Below, piece after piece: positions 43,347-53,058 of a stretch of 64,000 bases of DNA; the stretch's first letter is position 1, and every line of letters begins with the position of its first letter. This DNA comes from Cupriavidus yeoncheonensis (GTDB lineage Bacteria > Pseudomonadota > Gammaproteobacteria > Burkholderiales > Burkholderiaceae). The notes beneath the pieces were generated by a model. The model ran no database searches. It was given only the letters and a program-made list of their open reading frames with translations, and had not been told where the DNA came from. Both the position numbers and the translations under genes were made by a program. Location: contig NZ_CAJPUY010000020.1 in the NCBI RefSeq assembly GCF_905397275.1, forward strand, positions 62,001 to 126,000, given 5' to 3'.

Positions 43347-44435
43347 ATGAAATTGAAGATGATCGCGTTGTGCAGTATTGCAGCGGCTTGTGCAGGTACT
43401 GCCCAGGCGCAGTCGAATGTCACTCTGTATGGAGTGATCGATAGTGGCATCGAGTATGTCAACAACCAGCCGGGCGGCGGGCATGATCTCGTGCGCATGA
43501 CACCCGCCAACCTGGCGGCCTCCCGTTGGGGCTTGCGCGGTACCGAAGACCTTGGCAATGGCCTCAAGGGAGTATTCGTGCTGGAAAGCGGCTTTGAGTC
43601 CGATACTGGCAAGTCTACGCAAGGCGGGCGCTTGTTTGGCCGTTCCGCCTATGTCGGCCTTGATGGCCGCTGGGGCGTGGTGACGCTTGGGCGGCAGACT
43701 ACACCCTTCTATTGGATCTCCGGGACGATCGATCCCATGCTCATCGCAACGAAGTACTCGATCCTGGCTCAGGATGCCGCTTTCGCTAGCCGCGCTGACA
43801 ATGCGATCAAGTACGTCGGCAAATTCGGCCCGACGGAAACGCAGCTCTTCTATAGCTTCGGCGCAGACAGCACGGTCACCGGGGGCAGCGAGATACCGGG
43901 AAGCGCCAAGATCGGAAGGGAGTATTCCGGCAGCGCCGCATACAACGGCGCCAACTGGAGCGTTGCAGCGGCGTACGACGAGATCAACACCGGTACGGTT
44001 TCGGCACGGCCCGACGCGACCACGCGGCGCGCTACCGTCGGAGGTAATTTCGCCATTGGCAATGCGACGCTCTATGCCGGCTACAGGTGGGCCAAAGCGT
44101 TAGACGGGGCATTGCTGGCCGGAGCTCCGGCGACTGCCAATCAGCGGTCCAACCTGTGGTGGGCAGGTGCTCGCTGGCAGGCGACCAGCAACGTGACGCT
44201 CGCGGGCGCCGCATACTACCAGGACTTCGCCGGCACCAGCGCGGACCCGTGGATGTTTGTCGCCTCGGGGGCGTACGCGTTCTCCAAGCGCACCAGTGCG
44301 TATCTTGCAGTGGGCTATACCAAGAACCGGAACGGGTCGAACCTTGGCCTGGGCACTGGTGGCTCGGGCTTCGGGACCGTCTCGGCTGGCAACAACCAGT
44401 TTGGCGCTTCGGTCGCCTTGCGACACATCTTCTGA
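43347..44435 (+). CDS. Gram-negative trimeric porin (1)
   Basis: A 362-residue outer-membrane beta-barrel of the Burkholderiales OmpC-like porin family. Signal peptide ends TAQAQ; the barrel starts SNVTLYGVIDSGIEY and contains SRWGLRGTEDLGNGLKGVFVLESGF, GRLFGRSAYVGLDGRWGVVTLGRQ and strand pairs down to SVALRHIF with the terminal Phe needed for barrel assembly. It lets small hydrophilic solutes cross the outer membrane. An unusually purine-rich leader (43320-43345) holds the ribosome site. Paralogous to the porin at 57246. Confidence 0.94.
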   Translation: MKLKMIALCSIAAACAGTAQAQSNVTLYGVIDSGIEYVNNQPGGGHDLVRMTPANLAASRWGLRGTEDLGNGLKGVFVLESGFESDTGKSTQGGRLFGRSAYVGLDGRWGVVTLGRQTTPFYWISGTIDPMLIATKYSILAQDAAFASRADNAIKYVGKFGPTETQLFYSFGADSTVTGGSEIPGSAKIGREYSGSAAYNGANWSVAAAYDEINTGTVSARPDATTRRATVGGNFAIGNATLYAGYRWAKALDGALLAGAPATANQRSNLWWAGARWQATSNVTLAGAAYYQDFAGTSADPWMFVASGAYAFSKRTSAYLAVGYTKNRNGSNLGLGTGGSGFGTVSAGNNQFGASVALRHIF

Positions 44436-44687
44436 GCCGGCTGCTTTAAATCTCCATGGTGCCGCCGCATCGCGGCGCTTCGGCTGCGTCGCAGATGAGT
44501 TCGATCTCGACGCAGCCATCTTTTTCGGATGATCCAGGACTGTGGGTGCCGGGGAATGGCCAGACTCACATGGACAAGCCGTGATCCGATGCCATGATTT
44601 ACGGCGGCGGATGCAGCTCATAATCGGCTTGCGAGGCACGCGCTTTGCGCCTGTAATGCTAGCAGCCGACGGCTGTCCGAGGGTGCC

Positions 44688-47600
44688 ATGCGCTGCACAA
44701 AGTGCGGGTTTGAAAACCCAGCGCGAGGAAGGTTTTGTGAAGAGTGTGGCCATACTCTTGACCAGACCTGTCCGAATTGCGGCTACGAATCTGCAGCTAC
44801 CGCAAAGTTTTGTGGTGCATGTGGCGCTTCCTTAACCACTACGGCCGGTTTTCCCGTATCCAGTGCGGCTCCATGCGTCAACGCTCCGGTGCTGTACACG
44901 CCAGCGCACCTGGCCGAGCGCATCCTGGCCGAGCGCGCCGCGATGGAGGCCCGCGCGCACGATGCGGGTGAGCGCAAGACTATTACCGCGCTGTTCGCGG
45001 ATATGGCTGGATCGACCGCGCTGATTCAGGACCTCGATCCGGAAGATGCCCGGGAACTGATCGATCCGGTCGTGGCGATCATGATGGAAGCCGTACACCA
45101 CTATGAGGGGTACGTCGCCAAGTCGCTCGGTGATGGCATCCTGGCACTGTTCGGTGCGCCGATCGCGCACGAAGACCACCCGCTGCGGGCGTTGTATGCG
45201 GCATTGCGGATGCAGGAGGCGATGCGCAGCCATGGTGGAAGGATTCGTCTGGAGAAGGGTGTTCCGCTGCAGATCCGGGTTGGCGTCCACACCGGAGAGG
45301 TCATGGTGCGCTCCATTTCCAAGGACGATCTGCACACCGACTATGACCCGGTCGGCCATACCATTCATATCGCGTCTCGCATGGAAGGGATGGCGATGCC
45401 GTCGTCGGTACTCGTCAGTGAATCCACTTATAGGCTTGCCGAGGGGTACTTCCACTTCAAAGCCCTGGGCGCCACCAACGTAAGGGGCATCCGGACTCCG
45501 CTTCCAGTCTATGAGCTGCTGGGGCCCGGTACTTTGCGCACGCGACTTCAGGTTTCCGCGTATCGCGGTCTGACGAGGTTCGTCGGACGAGAGCGTGAAC
45601 TGAAGTGTTTGCAGTCTGCGCTGGCCTCGGCCGCCGCAAAGCGCGGACGGATTGTCGGGGTGGTAGGAGAGGCCGGTGTTGGAAAATCGCGTTTATTCCA
45701 CGAGTTCAAGGCCAGGGCGGGGCAGGGTTGCCTGGTGTTGGAAACTTTCTCGGTTTCGCATGGCAAGGCATTTCCCTATCTCCCGTTGATCGATCTGCTG
45801 AGGAACTACTTCCAGATCGCGGCCGCCGACGACGAGCGCTTGTATCGTGAAAAAGTGACGGGCAGATTGCTGACACTGGATCGCGAGCTGGAGGATCAAC
45901 TCCCCTATCTGCTCTATCTGCTCGGTATCAGTGAACCGCGGTCGACGTTGTCCGCGATGGATCCCCGGCTCCGGCGCCAGCGCACCTTTGAAGCGATCGT
46001 TCGTCTATTGGCAAGCGAGAGCCAGAGCCAGCCGGTCGTGTTGCTGTTCGAAGACCTGCAATGGCTTGACAGGGAAACTGAAGCATTCCTTGATGAGCTG
46101 GCGGCGCATGTAGCGGATTCAAGAATTCTGCTGCTGGTCAATTACCGGGAGGAATACGCGCATGACTGGAAGTGCCAGCGCTATATCCAGTTGCATCTGG
46201 AACCGCTCGGTCAAATGGAGGCAGAAGGACTACTTGCAACCTTATTGGGTGCTGACTCCGAGCTGAGGTCTTTGATGCAACTCATCCTTGCCAAAACTGA
46301 GGGCAATCCGTTCTTTATGGAGGAAGTGGTCAGGACACTGGCAGAAGAAGGTGCCATCCTTGGCGCGCCGGGCAGCTATCGGATTGCGACGCCCGCCGTG
46401 TCACTTCATATTCCGACCACCGTCCAGGGCGTCATTGCCGCGCGCATTGACCGCCTGTCGCAGGCGCAGAAGGCACTGTTGCAGACTCTGTCAATTATCG
46501 GCAAGGACTTTTCTTTCAGCATGGTCCGGTATGTTGCCGCGTTGTCAGAGCAGGAGTTGCCGCTGCTTCTAGGCGATCTACAGCGTAGCGAGTTCATCTT
46601 TGAGCGACCTGCATATCCGGAAGTCGAGTATGCGTTCAAGCACGCGCTCATCCAGGAAGTCGCCGCCAATTCTTTGCTGAATAGTCAGCGAAGCAGGCTG
46701 CATGAACGCGCCGCCGAGGCAATCGAGTCGCTGTTTCCAGGCCGGCTGGAGGACTACCTTAACGAGTTGGCCCACCACTACAGCAAGAGCGGGAATACCG
46801 CGAAGGCTATCCACTATCTGCAGCTTGCGGGCGAGCAGGCCTTGCGGCGGTCTGCTCAACGTGAAGGGATCCGTCATCTCAGCGCAGCGCTTGAGCTACT
46901 CAAGACGTTGCCGGAATCCCCCGCGCGAACCAGCGAGATGATTCATCTGCTACTGACCTTGGGTCCCGCCTGGATTGCCGCCCGCAGCCATGGATCGCCA
47001 GAGGTCGAGGAAACCTATACCCAAGCCTTAACCCTGTGCGAACGCGAGAAGGAAATGCCAGAGCTGTTCTCCGCGCTCGCAGGTCTGTGGTCTCACTACC
47101 TGCTGCGAGCGCAGCTAAAGCAGGCCCACGCGCTTGCCGAACGGCTGCTGGGCCTGGCGCAGGACACCGGCGACGGGGAACGACTGGCTGAGGCGCATCG
47201 CGCTCTGGGCGTTACGCTGCTTCGTCTGGGCGATATCGACGCCGCACGTCACCACATGGAGCAGGCGTTGACACTGCACCAACCTGGGCAGCAGTCCTAT
47301 GACTACTTGCTGCGCCTGGTGAAGAATCCCGCTGTCCATATACGCAGCACCTTGAGTTGGATCCTTTGGTATCTAGGCTTACCGGATCAGTCACGGAATC
47401 GCTGCGACGAGGCCCTGGAACTGGCGCGGGCAGCGGCCGATCCCTTTGGCCTGGCGCTGAGCCTGATCTTCGCGGCCGAACTCCATCGGCGCCGGGATGA
47501 AGTCGAGAGGTCGCTGGAGTACGCTGACGCCGCGATCGCTATATCAGCCGAGCGCGGTTTCCCGCTCTATGAAGCTTGGGGAACGACTCTGCGGGGCTGG

Positions 47601-48116
47601 GCGCTTGCGAGACTTGGGAGGCAGGAAGAAGGCATTGCGCAAATGCGGCGCGGCCTCCGCGCTCACCGTGCGACGAGATCCGCGTTGGGGCGGCCGTCGC
47701 TGTTAGGGCTGCTTGCCGACGCCTATGGCAAGGTGGGGAAGTTCGAATTCGCGCTTCGCGTGCTGCGCCATGCGTTGGCGTTGGCGGAAAGAACAGAAGA
47801 ACGGTTCGAAAGTCCCGCGTTGCTTCGCCTGAGAGGGGAACTGTTATGGCAAATGGCAGGCAGAGAAGACCCTTGTCCCTCCATCAGGATCAGTGAAGCG
47901 GAATCTGATCTGCGCAATGCGGTGGCGCTCGCCCGCGAGCAAGGAGCGCGCTCGACGGAGTTGAGGTGCGCGCTGAGCCTTGCGCGCCTTTGGGATCTCC
48001 AGGGCAAGCGTGACGAAGCCCGCTATTTGCTGGCCGGAGTTCACAGTGCTTTTACCGAGGGATTCGATACTCGTGACTGGCTGGACGCCGAGGCCCAATT
48101 GCGCGAATGGTCCTGA
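44688..48116 (+). CDS. Class III adenylate/guanylate cyclase with zinc ribbons, AAA ATPase and TPR-like repeats
   Basis: A 1142-residue signalling protein. Residues 1-50 hold two zinc ribbons (CTKCGFENPARGRFCEECG; CPNCGYESAATAKFCGACG). Residues 96-275 are a class III cyclase domain with metal-binding Asp105 (FADMAG) and Asp149 (GDG), base-selecting Lys145 and Asp220 and transition-state Arg231; the usual Asn is His227. Residues 300-560 are an ATPase with FVGRERELKCL, Walker A GEAGVGKS (327-334) and a LFEDLQWLD Walker B. The remainder is helical TPR-like repeat. The K/D pair suggests cAMP. The architecture is known, with the ATPase-TPR part resembling MalT-type regulators without a DNA-binding end. 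GAGGGTGCC precedes ATG. Confidence 0.9.
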   Translation: MRCTKCGFENPARGRFCEECGHTLDQTCPNCGYESAATAKFCGACGASLTTTAGFPVSSAAPCVNAPVLYTPAHLAERILAERAAMEARAHDAGERKTITALFADMAGSTALIQDLDPEDARELIDPVVAIMMEAVHHYEGYVAKSLGDGILALFGAPIAHEDHPLRALYAALRMQEAMRSHGGRIRLEKGVPLQIRVGVHTGEVMVRSISKDDLHTDYDPVGHTIHIASRMEGMAMPSSVLVSESTYRLAEGYFHFKALGATNVRGIRTPLPVYELLGPGTLRTRLQVSAYRGLTRFVGRERELKCLQSALASAAAKRGRIVGVVGEAGVGKSRLFHEFKARAGQGCLVLETFSVSHGKAFPYLPLIDLLRNYFQIAAADDERLYREKVTGRLLTLDRELEDQLPYLLYLLGISEPRSTLSAMDPRLRRQRTFEAIVRLLASESQSQPVVLLFEDLQWLDRETEAFLDELAAHVADSRILLLVNYREEYAHDWKCQRYIQLHLEPLGQMEAEGLLATLLGADSELRSLMQLILAKTEGNPFFMEEVVRTLAEEGAILGAPGSYRIATPAVSLHIPTTVQGVIAARIDRLSQAQKALLQTLSIIGKDFSFSMVRYVAALSEQELPLLLGDLQRSEFIFERPAYPEVEYAFKHALIQEVAANSLLNSQRSRLHERAAEAIESLFPGRLEDYLNELAHHYSKSGNTAKAIHYLQLAGEQALRRSAQREGIRHLSAALELLKTLPESPARTSEMIHLLLTLGPAWIAARSHGSPEVEETYTQALTLCEREKEMPELFSALAGLWSHYLLRAQLKQAHALAERLLGLAQDTGDGERLAEAHRALGVTLLRLGDIDAARHHMEQALTLHQPGQQSYDYLLRLVKNPAVHIRSTLSWILWYLGLPDQSRNRCDEALELARAAADPFGLALSLIFAAELHRRRDEVERSLEYADAAIAISAERGFPLYEAWGTTLRGWALARLGRQEEGIAQMRRGLRAHRATRSALGRPSLLGLLADAYGKVGKFEFALRVLRHALALAERTEERFESPALLRLRGELLWQMAGREDPCPSIRISEAESDLRNAVALAREQGARSTELRCALSLARLWDLQGKRDEARYLLAGVHSAFTEGFDTRDWLDAEAQLREWS

Positions 48117-48616
48117 ATGCGCGGGGTGCAAGAGGGGAGCGCTTACATCCGGCTAGGCCGTCTGTGACTTGCCCTAGCCAGGCAGCGGCGTGGACGACCG
48201 TTGCCTGTCACCGTACCTAATGACCGTCGAACCAAGGAACAGAAGGCTCTGCAGCGCAAGTATGCTGACCACCAGATCGCATCGATCTAAAAGACGGATT
48301 TGAAGAGCGATGCTGAAGTCAGCGCACGAACGGGGAGGGTGCTTGTGATCTGCCGAGGAGTCGGCTAGCACATGAAAGGTTTCTGCTAGGCGTTCGAGCA
48401 ACTGGTGCTGTTGCAGGGATTTCGAGGGTGGTCCAGCCGATCACAGTTGATATATAGTTTCCGGAATTCCATGGAGTACCTTCATGTGCGCTCCAAGCGA
48501 ACACTCACCGTGTTCCGGGGCTCGCGCGGGAGTATCGGATCGTGGCGCAGGCATTGCCCCGGAAAGTCAAATTCCAGGATTCCGGCGACCCTTGACGTCG
48601 CCCTACGGAGTTGTTG
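48117..48616. other. 500-bp non-coding gap before LysR gene
   Basis: No credible gene: short open frames here lack ribosome sites and family features. Near 48449-48475 a patch TATATAGTTTCCGGAATTCC contains overlapping small palindromes (TTCCGGAA, GGAATTCC) that could be part of the LysR promoter. Otherwise I see nothing. Confidence 0.5.
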
Positions 48617-49564
48617 ATGGACGTGCGTGGACTGCGGTATTTCGTCCAGGTGGTGGAGAGTGGTAGCCTGACCAAGGCATCACGCCAGTTTTTCGTAGCT
48701 CAGCCCGCCCTCAGCCAGCAGATCGCCCGGCTCGAAGTCGAGGTCGGCAAGCCTTTGTTGGTGCGGTCTGCACGGGGCGTGGTGCCGACGCCGAACGGCG
48801 CAGCCCTGTATCGACATGCCAAGCTAATGTTGCGTCAACTGGACGAGGCGGTGCTGATCGCTCGTCAGGAAACCTCCAATGTGAAAGGCCGCGTTACGCT
48901 CGGACTCGCGCCAACCACCACCTGCATGCTAGGCCTGCCGCTGCTGATGCACATGAAGGAGAACTATCCAGGCATCGTCCTGAATGTGGTGGGTGCACTG
49001 CCTCAGCATCTCGAGGAGAGGGCGCGCCGCGATGAACTGGATGTCGCGGTCCTCTTCAGCAAGACGGCCGCCAGTGACCTGGTTTTCGAGCCTCTCCTGG
49101 AAGAGGACGTGTTCGTGGTGGTGCCTGCGGACAGCCAACTGATTGCACCGGACCAGACATCGCTGACGCTTGCGGAAGCGGCAGCGCTGCCGATGGTGCT
49201 GTCGTCAGCGAGTCACAACCTCCGGCGCCGCTTTACCAGCGAAATCGAGCGCGCGAATCTGTCGGTCGACGTCGTTGCCGAAATTGACTCCGTCCAACTC
49301 GTGATGAGTTATGTGGCCGAAGGGGGCGGGGCCACAGTGCAGCCCATGGCCGCAACGCAGGTGCACCGTGCACCGCAAGGGTGGCGATGCCTCCCTATTT
49401 CCGACGCGCCGCTCGCGCGCGTGAACTATGGATATTCGCTGCCCGCACAGAAATTGTCGGCGAGTGCCTCGATCGTTTACAGCGAACTCGCACATGTCGC
49501 GCACCGGTTAATCGGAAGCGGCATTTGGCAGGGGGCGAGAATCCTTCCGTCACCCCTTATCTGA
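48617..49564 (+). CDS. LysR-family transcriptional regulator (NAC/CynR-like)
   Basis: A 315-residue LysR regulator: DVRGLRYFVQVVESGSLTKASRQFFVAQPALSQQIARLEVEVGKPLLVRSARGVVPTPNG as DNA-binding domain, then an effector domain (VTLGLAPTTTCMLGLPLLMHMKENYPGIVLNVV; VMSYVAEGGGATVQPMAA). ATG at 48617 is taken because ACGGAG precedes it; two TTG codons lie just upstream in frame. It precedes the ALDH-GMC-Bug genes on the same strand and a terminator follows it, so it is probably their regulator transcribed separately. Confidence 0.92.
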   Translation: MDVRGLRYFVQVVESGSLTKASRQFFVAQPALSQQIARLEVEVGKPLLVRSARGVVPTPNGAALYRHAKLMLRQLDEAVLIARQETSNVKGRVTLGLAPTTTCMLGLPLLMHMKENYPGIVLNVVGALPQHLEERARRDELDVAVLFSKTAASDLVFEPLLEEDVFVVVPADSQLIAPDQTSLTLAEAAALPMVLSSASHNLRRRFTSEIERANLSVDVVAEIDSVQLVMSYVAEGGGATVQPMAATQVHRAPQGWRCLPISDAPLARVNYGYSLPAQKLSASASIVYSELAHVAHRLIGSGIWQGARILPSPLI

Positions 49565-49583
49565 GGCCGAGTCGGCCCTTTTT
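49563..49583 (+). terminator. Intrinsic terminator after LysR gene
   Basis: A short GC stem (GGCCG/CGGCC, loop AGT, 49565-49577) overlaps the LysR stop codon and is followed by CTTTTT. The stem is only five pairs but the T-run makes it credible. Confidence 0.55.
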
Positions 49584-49791
49584 GGCGCGTTCGCCGGCCG
49601 TCTTCGCGAGCCACTGGCGCCCACCCCATAAGCTGGCGCAATGAGGGCGGCAGCAAAACAGTATTTCCTCCTTGGCGGCCTCAGTCCTTAAGATCCTTGC
49701 ACGCACTAAGCTGCCGTGCCGGCCTTGCCGATCAGCGCGCCGCAGGTGTCAGGGCCACGATGCCACTTCCAGCCAAATGAAGGAGACACTC

Positions 49792-51279
49792 TTGATCGCC
49801 ACATCATCCGCAATTCGCCCAGATTTCTTGTCCAACCCGGAGAAGCTGCATTACATTGACGGCCAGTGGCGACCATCGTTGACCGGTGAGAGCCTTCAGA
49901 CCTTCAACCCCGCAACCGGCAGAGTGCTGGCAACCGTTGCGCGGGGGCGTCAGGAGGACGTCGATGTGGCAGTTGCCGCTGCGCGTCGCGCATTTGAGGG
50001 TCCATGGAGCCGGTTTACCCCGCATGAGCGCTACGCACTGATGCTGCGCGTTTGCGATGTCATCGAAAGGAACTTCGATGAGTTGGCCTTGCTCGACACG
50101 CTGGACATGGGAGCACCGCTTTCGCGTACGAAGGCAATGAAGGATGGCCTGATCAAGACCATCATGTACTTCGCGAGCCAGGCCATGAGTTGGTCCGGTT
50201 CGACCATTCCGAACTCTCTGTCCGGCAACTACACGACGCTGACGCTCAAGGCACCCGTCGGCGTGATCGGTGGCATTACACCATGGAACGCACCCTTGAT
50301 CAGCATGTGGTGGATCATGGGTGGTGCACTGGCAACCGGCTGCACTGCAATAATCAAGCCCGCCGAGGACGCTTCACTGACCACGCTGCGCACGGCCGAA
50401 CTGCTGGTCGAGGCAGGGGTCCCGGCGGGGGTGATCAACGTCGTGACGGGATATGGCCACGAGGCAGGCGCCGCTTTGGCAGCGCATACGGGGGTCGACC
50501 GGATAGCGTTTACCGGCTCCACCGTGACAGGTCGGGAGATCATCAAGGCTTCTGCTGGAAACATGAAGAGAATCCAGTTGGAATTGGGAGGGAAATCGCC
50601 CGATATCGTGTTTGCCGATGCCAATCTGGACAAGGCGGTCCCCGGAGCGGCGATGGGAGTTTTCAATAATTCCGGTCAGATCTGCTCTGCAGGAACCAGG
50701 ATCTTCGTCCAACGAAGCATTCACGAGGAATTTGTTTCGCGCCTTGTCGACTTCACGAAATCGATCAAGACCGGTGATCCGTTTGAGCCCGGCGTTCAGC
50801 TTGGCCCGCTTGTTTCCAAACGTCAACTTGACCGCGTCATGACCTATATGGCCATTGGAGTGGAGGACGGCGCGCGGTTGGCGATTGGCGGCGATCGGCT
50901 CGCGGGCGAACTTGCCGAAGGCTACTTTGTCACCCCGACCGTCTTCGATAGTGTACGCAATGACATGCGCATCGCACGCGAAGAGATCTTCGGGCCGGTG
51001 GCATCGGTGATCCCGTTTGATACGGCAGAAGAGGCGCTACGACTGGCCAACGATACCGAATACGGCCTCGGCGGGGCTGTGTGGACCACCAACGTCAGCA
51101 CGATGTCCAGGATGATCCATGGCATCAAGGCGGGGAAACTGTGGGTCAATTGCTATGGACTGGCCGATGCGGCCGTTGGCTTCAGTGGCGTCAAGCAAAG
51201 CGGGTATGGCATCAAAGGCGGCGCTCAACACCTGGAAGGATTTCTGTACGAGAAGAGTGTTTGCATCAACGGTGACTAA
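49792..51279 (+). CDS. NAD(P)-dependent aldehyde dehydrogenase (2)
   Basis: A 495-residue aldehyde dehydrogenase: GGITPWNAPLISMWWIMGGAL, FTGSTVTGREI, IQLELGGKSPDIVF (Glu), NSGQICSAGTRIF (Cys) and EEIFGPVASVIPF. It converts an aldehyde to an acid, presumably the product of the GMC dehydrogenase encoded next. The start is probably TTG at 49792 with AAGGAGA six to twelve bases upstream; ATG at 49777 overlaps that ribosome site and is less likely. Paralogue of the enzyme at 39647. Confidence 0.92.
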   Translation: MIATSSAIRPDFLSNPEKLHYIDGQWRPSLTGESLQTFNPATGRVLATVARGRQEDVDVAVAAARRAFEGPWSRFTPHERYALMLRVCDVIERNFDELALLDTLDMGAPLSRTKAMKDGLIKTIMYFASQAMSWSGSTIPNSLSGNYTTLTLKAPVGVIGGITPWNAPLISMWWIMGGALATGCTAIIKPAEDASLTTLRTAELLVEAGVPAGVINVVTGYGHEAGAALAAHTGVDRIAFTGSTVTGREIIKASAGNMKRIQLELGGKSPDIVFADANLDKAVPGAAMGVFNNSGQICSAGTRIFVQRSIHEEFVSRLVDFTKSIKTGDPFEPGVQLGPLVSKRQLDRVMTYMAIGVEDGARLAIGGDRLAGELAEGYFVTPTVFDSVRNDMRIAREEIFGPVASVIPFDTAEEALRLANDTEYGLGGAVWTTNVSTMSRMIHGIKAGKLWVNCYGLADAAVGFSGVKQSGYGIKGGAQHLEGFLYEKSVCINGD

Positions 51280-51321
51280 TGCGTTTGCGTGATCCAGGGG
51301 GAAATACACGGTCTTTGATTC

Positions 51322-53022
51322 ATGATATGGAACAGCAGCAGCGCTATGCAGGCTAACACCTATGACTTCATCGTTGTCGGCTCCGGTTCGTCCGGCGGCG
51401 TAGTGGCGACCCGACTCAGCGAGAATGGCAAATACACGGTGCTCTGTCTCGAGGCAGGCATCAAAGGAGGGAAGTACATATGGGCACGTCCGCCGCTTGG
51501 GGTGGTGTTCCTGGTTGACAACCCGCTGGTCGACTGGCGTTACGAGTCGGAAGCGGATCCCACGCATGGAAATCGTCGCATCGCTTGCCCGCGTGGAAAG
51601 ATGTTGGGCGGTAGCAGTTCGATCAACGCCATGGTTTATAACCGGGGGCAGAGGCTCGACTACGATACGTGGAGCGAACTCGGCTGCAAAGGCTGGAGCT
51701 TCAAGGAAGTTCTGCCTTACCTCAAGAAGATCGAGAGCACCGAGATCGGTTCAGACGAATACCGCGGGCGATCGGGGCCCGTCAAAGTCAGCCAGAGCAA
51801 AAAGCTGTCCGCGTTCTATGACCTATTCATTCGATCGGCCCAGGCGGTAGGCATTCCTTACAACAGCGACTACAGTGGCGCCTCTCAGGAAGGCGTCGCT
51901 ATGGCACAGTTGACCGGCTATCGCGGTGAGCGCCATAGCACTGCGACCCAGTATCTTGAACCGGCCGCCAGGAAACGATCGAACCTTGTTGTCGTTATGG
52001 GAGCCGAGGCGACCGCTTTGATCATGGAGGGGAAACGTTGTGCGGGGGTCCAGTTCCGCCGTGACGGTGCGCTCCAGGAAGCTCGGGCCATGCGTGAGGT
52101 TATTGTCTGTGCAGGTACCGCCAATACGCCCAAGCTGCTGGAATTGTCCGGGATCGGAAATGCCGACGTGCTGCGCAAGCACGGCATACCGCTCGTGCAC
52201 GAGCTAAAGGGTGTCGGGGAGAATCTGCGAGATCACTATGCGGCCATGATGAAGTGGCGGTTTGCCAGGCGTGGCATTTCCCTGGCGAAGAAGGGGCACG
52301 GCTGGCGTCTTGGCATTGAGATCCTTCGCTGGCTGTTTCTGCGCAAGGGATTGATTGCGCAAGGCCACGGTTCCATGCGCGTGTTCGCACGGTCCCGATC
52401 GGAGTTGCAGGAACCGGACACCATGATGGTGGTCAGCCCATACATCATCGATGTCAAGACGGGGAAGGGCCGACGTATGTCGGACGTCGAGGGATTCATG
52501 ATGTATACGCACGTGCAGCGCACGGAAAGCACCGGCAGCATTCACATCAGGTCCAGGGATCCGGCGGCGGCGCCAATGATTCGTTACCGCTTCCTGGATA
52601 CCGATTACGATCGCAGCACTGCCGTCGCGGCGGTGCGGCTGGCCCGCCAGATCGCCGCAGCGGGGCCTCTGAGGCATGTGATTGCAGAGGAGATCTCCCC
52701 GGGGCCACAGGTCAGATCCGATGAAGAGATACTGCAGTTCATCCGCAATACCGGCCAAATCACTCAGCACATGGTAGGTACCTGCAAAATGGGCCGCGAT
52801 GCGATGTCGGTGGTCGACGAGCGGCTTCGGGTGCATGGTATCCAGGGCCTCCGGATCGCCGATGCGTCGGTCATGCCGACCATCATCTCAGGGAATACGA
52901 GCGTTCCGTGCATGATGATCGGCGAAAAGTGCGCGGATATGGTGCTGGCCGATACTCGGAAACTGGACGGGGTCGGAGAAAGCACGTCTTGCGACAAGGA
53001 GCGCGCAAGCATGCAGATGTAA
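51322..53022 (+). CDS. GMC-family oxidoreductase (2)
   Basis: A 566-residue FAD alcohol dehydrogenase: YDFIVVGSGSSGGVVATRLSENG, PRGKMLGGSSSINAMVYNRG, GTANTPKLLELSGIG, His in TQHMVGTCKMG and Asn in SGNTSVPCMMIGEKCAD. The residue two after that Asn is Ser where the first GMC has Asn. Cytoplasmic, membrane-associated electron acceptor likely. An internal ATG at 51346 (MQANTYDF) is an alternative start. 42 bases after the ALDH gene and 36 before a Bug gene: one operon for uptake and two-step oxidation of an alcohol. Confidence 0.92.
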   Translation: MIWNSSSAMQANTYDFIVVGSGSSGGVVATRLSENGKYTVLCLEAGIKGGKYIWARPPLGVVFLVDNPLVDWRYESEADPTHGNRRIACPRGKMLGGSSSINAMVYNRGQRLDYDTWSELGCKGWSFKEVLPYLKKIESTEIGSDEYRGRSGPVKVSQSKKLSAFYDLFIRSAQAVGIPYNSDYSGASQEGVAMAQLTGYRGERHSTATQYLEPAARKRSNLVVVMGAEATALIMEGKRCAGVQFRRDGALQEARAMREVIVCAGTANTPKLLELSGIGNADVLRKHGIPLVHELKGVGENLRDHYAAMMKWRFARRGISLAKKGHGWRLGIEILRWLFLRKGLIAQGHGSMRVFARSRSELQEPDTMMVVSPYIIDVKTGKGRRMSDVEGFMMYTHVQRTESTGSIHIRSRDPAAAPMIRYRFLDTDYDRSTAVAAVRLARQIAAAGPLRHVIAEEISPGPQVRSDEEILQFIRNTGQITQHMVGTCKMGRDAMSVVDERLRVHGIQGLRIADASVMPTIISGNTSVPCMMIGEKCADMVLADTRKLDGVGESTSCDKERASMQM

Positions 53023-53058
53023 ATTGCTTAACCACGTATAGAGGAAACAGGAGACAAA

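Noticed and set aside
48405-48617. 70-codon plus-strand frame before the LysR gene
   Set aside because: No ribosome site or family resemblance; it runs across the LysR promoter region.
51322-53022. Loss of the catalytic Asn in the second GMC enzyme (SGNTSVP)
   Set aside because: Aligned to choline oxidase, the essential Asn is the first one (G-N-T), which is kept; the Ser replaces a less critical position.
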